Positions 41,723 to 44,467 of a stretch of 44,467 nt of DNA are shown here, piece by piece; within the stretch, counting starts at the first letter, position 1; every line of letters starts with the position of its first letter. The notes under the pieces are model-generated. The model worked only from the letters and a program-made list of their open reading frames with translations. It did not search any database and was not told the origin of the DNA. This stretch comes from Anaerococcus vaginalis (GTDB lineage: Bacteria; Bacillota; Clostridia; Tissierellales; Peptoniphilaceae). A program made the position numbers and the translations under genes. The stretch is from NCBI GenBank assembly GCA_018363915.1, contig JAGZMY010000015.1, positions 1-44,467 on the forward strand, in the 5' to 3' direction.

Positions 41723-42892
41723 CTACTTTACAAGATGTTTTAAATATCCATATCCCCTATCTTCCATATCTTTAAGTGGAATAAATTTAATCGAAGCTGA
41801 ATTTATACAAAAACGAAGACCACCAAGTTCTTTAGGGCCATCATTAAAAACATGTCCCAAATGCGAATCCCCAGACCTACTTCTCACTTCAGTTCTGTTC
41901 ATATTATACGACTTATCTTCACGATATGTCACAACATCTTTGGCTATTGGCTTAGAAAAAGATGGCCAACCACAACCCGAATCAAATTTATCACTTGATG
42001 AAAACAAAGGCTCGCCTGTTGCTACATCAACATAAATACCTTTTTCCTTATTATCCCAATATTCATTAGAAAAAGAAGATTCAGTTTCATTTTTTTGAGT
42101 AACCCTATATTGAATATCCGTAAGTTTTCTCTTCAAATCATCATCCGATGGTTTTGGATATTTAGCAGGGTCAATCACAACTTCACCCGCCTTTGACAAG
42201 TCGATATGACAATATCCATTCGGATTTTTCCTCAAATAATCTTGATGATAATCTTCAGCCACAGTAAAATTTTTAAGTTTCATATTTTCAACCACAATTT
42301 TTTCGCTGTATTTTTTTGCCTGAAAATTCATAACCTTATCTATAACTTCCTTATCAGAATCATCCACATAATAAATCCCAGTCCTATATTGACTTCCCCT
42401 ATCATTTCCTTGTTTATTAAGGCTAGTTGGATCAATTATTTTAAAATAATGATTAAGCAAGTCCTCAAGCTTTATTTTTTTACTATCATAAGTTACTTCC
42501 ACAGTTTCTGCATAGCCACTTTTGCCACTACTTACCGTTTTATAAGTCGGATTATTAACCTTTCCATTTGCATAACCACTTACAGCATCATAAACCCCAT
42601 AAATTCTTTGCATATATTCCTCAACACCCCAAAAACAACCACCAGCTAGGTAGATTTTTTTAAGATCATCCTTAGAATAATTTTCCTTTTCCTTATCCAT
42701 ATCTTTTTGATTTTCCATTTCCTTTAAATTTTTCTTATTATTAGAGTCAATAATTTCATCAATTTTTTTGCCAATTTCCTCATTTGTGCTAGAAATATTT
42801 CCATTATCCTTAGACTTATTCTTAGATTTATTAGAACAAGCCACCAAAAAGATAGCACAAATCAAAAAAACAAAAATAAATTTACTTTTCAT
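41723..42892 (-). CDS. msrAB: Lipid-anchored methionine sulfoxide reductase MsrAB
   Basis: 389 residues fusing MsrA and MsrB. Lipobox LVAC puts the lipid Cys at C19, so the enzyme sits outside the membrane. A charged linker (20-78) leads to the MsrA domain with the catalytic Cys in AGGCFWGVEEY (C86) and GYANG. The MsrB domain follows (about 245-389) with SGCGWPSF, GDSHLGHVF and the catalytic Cys in LRFCINSASIKF (C362). Together the domains reduce both S and R forms of methionine sulfoxide in exported proteins. The neighbours supply its electrons: the TlpA-like thioredoxin ten bases upstream and CcdA before that. Confidence 0.94.
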   Translation of the reverse strand: MKSKFIFVFLICAIFLVACSNKSKNKSKDNGNISSTNEEIGKKIDEIIDSNNKKNLKEMENQKDMDKEKENYSKDDLKKIYLAGGCFWGVEEYMQRIYGVYDAVSGYANGKVNNPTYKTVSSGKSGYAETVEVTYDSKKIKLEDLLNHYFKIIDPTSLNKQGNDRGSQYRTGIYYVDDSDKEVIDKVMNFQAKKYSEKIVVENMKLKNFTVAEDYHQDYLRKNPNGYCHIDLSKAGEVVIDPAKYPKPSDDDLKRKLTDIQYRVTQKNETESSFSNEYWDNKEKGIYVDVATGEPLFSSSDKFDSGCGWPSFSKPIAKDVVTYREDKSYNMNRTEVRSRSGDSHLGHVFNDGPKELGGLRFCINSASIKFIPLKDMEDRGYGYLKHLVK

Positions 42893-42901
42893 ACAAAACT
42901 C

Positions 42902-43453
42902 CTATTTAATCTGTTTAAAAATTTCATTAATAGTATCCTTATCCAAAGCCCCCGGAGCAACCTTGACAAGCTTACCCTCAGAATCCAAAAATACATTTGT
43001 AGGAGTAGATTTAACATTAAATTTTTTAATAAAATCCCCACTCGTATCATACAAAGTATTAATATTTTTATATTCCAAACCGTCAAACCATTTTATAAAA
43101 TCCTTCTTAGATTTTTCCCCCATTTGGTCAGGAGCAACCACACTTACAACCTGATAATCCCCATCACTATTAGACAATTCATCCAATTCGCCAAGACTTG
43201 ACAAACAAATAGGACACCAAGAAGCCCAAAACTTAATATAAGTCTTCTTCCCCTTAAAAGAATCCAAAGAAACCTTGTTTCCGTCCCTATCCTCAAGATT
43301 CAAAGAATTATCACTATTTTTATTTTCCATACTATTACTTGAAATATTTTTATCCTTCATATCATTCATATTTTTATCCACCGATTTTTCACTAGAGCAT
43401 GCACTAAGAGCAAAAGCTATAACCAAAAACGGAATTGCTAAAGATTTTTTCAT
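42902..43453 (-). CDS. Extracytoplasmic thioredoxin-like lipoprotein (TlpA/ResA type)
   Basis: 183 residues. Signal peptide with lipobox LSAC (C19), a Ser/Asn/Lys-rich linker to about residue 50, then a thioredoxin fold with the redox motif WASWCPIC (C80, C83) and the cis-Pro region VKSTPTNVFLD. It should carry electrons from CcdA to MsrAB on the outer face of the membrane, as in the streptococcal Etrx proteins. It lies eight bases after ccdA and ten before msrAB. Confidence 0.9.
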   Translation of the reverse strand: MKKSLAIPFLVIAFALSACSSEKSVDKNMNDMKDKNISSNSMENKNSDNSLNLEDRDGNKVSLDSFKGKKTYIKFWASWCPICLSSLGELDELSNSDGDYQVVSVVAPDQMGEKSKKDFIKWFDGLEYKNINTLYDTSGDFIKKFNVKSTPTNVFLDSEGKLVKVAPGALDKDTINEIFKQIK

Positions 43454-43461
43454 ATATCCTC

Positions 43462-44178
43462 CTAAATAAATAAATTATTAAAAAATGAAGTAAGATTAGG
43501 CAATTGATTAGTCATAAGAACAACGCCCATTACCATTATCAAAAATCCACCCAAACGTTTCATAAAAATAAGATGTTTTCTAAAAAAATCAAAATTTTTA
43601 TTAAGAGTGGAAGACAAAACAGCCATCAATAAAAACGGAACCATAAGGCCAAAAGAATAAACTAGCATCATAAAAGCCCCATAAAATTCCTTACCACTGC
43701 TTGCAGAAGTAAGAAGAACCGCTCCAAGAATTGGACCAACACAAGGTGTCCAACCCAAAGAAAAAGAAAGCCCCATAAGATAAGTCCCCAAAGCCTTAGT
43801 TTTCTTATTTTTAAAATTAACAGTCTTAGTAACATTCAATTTTTCAATATTAATAATTTCCATTTGATGAAGACCTAACAAAAACACAATAAGTCCCCCA
43901 ATAAAAATTACCCATCTATTATTAACAAATTTTCCAAAAAAACCTGCACCAAAACCCAAAATAACAAAACTAGTAGCAAGCCCCAAAATAAAAGTCATAG
44001 TTTTAATAATAGCACCAATATTTATATAAATTTTTCCAAATTTAAAATTTTTATATTCTCCCCTTTGATCCGTAATGATACCAATATAAGCAGGCATCAA
44101 AGAAAAAGTACAAGGAGCAAAAAACGATAAAAACCCAGCAATAAAAACCGAGCTTAAAAGTAATTGATTTTCAATCAT
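43462..44178 (-). CDS. ccdA: CcdA-family thiol-disulfide membrane transporter
   Basis: 238 residues, six membrane segments. The two redox cysteines are in FFAPCTFSLMP (C23) and GWTPCVGPILG (C146), the classic CcdA/DsbD-beta arrangement. It moves reducing power from cytoplasmic thioredoxin across the membrane to the TlpA-like partner. First gene of the operon, with AAAGGAGG before the ATG. Its role here is methionine sulfoxide repair rather than cytochrome c maturation, as no cytochrome genes are seen nearby. Confidence 0.92.
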   Translation of the reverse strand: MIENQLLLSSVFIAGFLSFFAPCTFSLMPAYIGIITDQRGEYKNFKFGKIYINIGAIIKTMTFILGLATSFVILGFGAGFFGKFVNNRWVIFIGGLIVFLLGLHQMEIINIEKLNVTKTVNFKNKKTKALGTYLMGLSFSLGWTPCVGPILGAVLLTSASSGKEFYGAFMMLVYSFGLMVPFLLMAVLSSTLNKNFDFFRKHLIFMKRLGGFLIMVMGVVLMTNQLPNLTSFFNNLFI

Positions 44179-44342
44179 AAATACCTCCTTTTTTTTATAA
44201 TATAATTATAAAATCAAAGGAAAAATAATAGAATAGAAATATCTTATGTAAAATATAAAAATAATCAGATATTAAATAATAAAATAAAAATACAAGCAAA
44301 AAAAATTTAAAATCAAAAAAATTATATTTATAGACAACAAAA

Positions 44343-44364
44343 AAGACTAGCTTATGCTAGTCTT
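44343..44364 (-). terminator. Terminator after the 5S rRNA gene
   Basis: AAGACTAGC-TTAT-GCTAGTCTT; on the minus strand it is followed by TTTTTTGTTG. It ends the rRNA operon that enters from the right. The gap 44179-44342 is otherwise AT-rich, and no clear promoter could be assigned to ccdA. Confidence 0.85.
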
Positions 44365-44370
44365 GATTGT

Positions 44371-44467
44371 TTGGCAACTTCCTAGTCTCCCGGGAGGTCT
44401 CCCTCCGAGTACCATCGGCGTTAGAAGGCTTAACTTCTGTGTTCGGTATGGGAACAGGTGTATCCCT
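44371..44467 (-). rRNA. rrf: 5S ribosomal RNA, 3' part (cut by window edge)
   Basis: On the minus strand the sequence contains CCTGTTCCCATACCGAACAC, AGAAGTTAAGC and GGTACTCGGAGGGAGACC, the conserved core of bacterial 5S rRNA. The 5' end lies beyond the window, so about 97 of roughly 117 nt are seen. It implies a 16S-23S-5S operon to the right, read leftward and ending at the hairpin at 44343. Confidence 0.93.

Overview
The window is AT-rich, low-GC Gram-positive (Firmicutes-type) DNA. Ribosome binding sites are strong AGGAGG type, and several exported proteins are lipoproteins or carry a QTG-type wall anchor. Sugar PTS genes, a methionine gamma-lyase, a C69 peptidase, NhaC-type and CHR-type transporters and a radical-SAM DNA-repair pair all fit an anaerobic coccus of the Peptoniphilaceae, most likely Anaerococcus. 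The genus is an inference from gene content and has not been tested by comparison.

Layout. 1-7280 (minus strand): a lactose/galactose tagatose-6-phosphate locus, read lacR, then lacA-lacB-lacF-lacE-lacG-lacC-lacD. It has a clear promoter followed at once by TGTTT-repeat operator-like DNA; lacD runs off the left edge. 7913-8999: two half-size CHR transporter genes. 9121-11964: an acetyltransferase, a HAD phosphatase and a convergent MATE exporter. 12236-19305: a maltodextrin locus (malE, malF, malG, malR, malQ, then an MsmK/MalK-type ATPase) with a LacI-type operator over the malE promoter. 19924-24063: two small membrane proteins, the TIGR03915/TIGR03916-type DNA-metabolism pair, a GNAT-like protein and another small membrane protein. 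24807-27846: an anchored surface protein and a secreted C69 peptidase. 28359-31902: methionine gamma-lyase, a LysR regulator and an NhaC-type transporter. 32121-35056: an ABC transporter with a Fur-box-like promoter. 35220-36173: a 3-hydroxyacyl-CoA dehydrogenase. 36205-38542: an inserted unit with adenine deaminase and a broken purine permease. 38613-44178: an acetyltransferase, then (read leftward) ccdA, tlpA-like, msrAB, response regulator and histidine kinase. 44371-44467: a partial 5S rRNA with its terminator.

The most unusual feature is a family of mobile-looking elements with TCAGA...TCTGA ends that sit inside palindromes, mostly rho-independent terminators. In each case the whole stem-loop (12 to 23 bp) is duplicated on both sides. 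Three copies (13385, 19700, 20635) are exactly 199 bp, about 93% alike, and self-complementary end to end. A fourth (10357) has the same ends but different contents. A fifth (36205-38542) has the same ends and a perfect 23-bp hairpin duplication, but carries adenine deaminase and a decayed purine permease instead of a transposase. Each insertion separates the near stem-loop from its U-tract and leaves the U-tract beyond the far copy. The element is therefore predicted to become part of the 3' UTR of the neighbouring genes.

Other points of interest are a (TA)10 tract forming the spacer of the surface-protein promoter (a candidate phase-variation switch), a probable Fur box on the ABC transporter promoter, an extracytoplasmic methionine-sulfoxide repair operon with its own two-component system, and a decayed reading frame between 11-bp inverted repeats.
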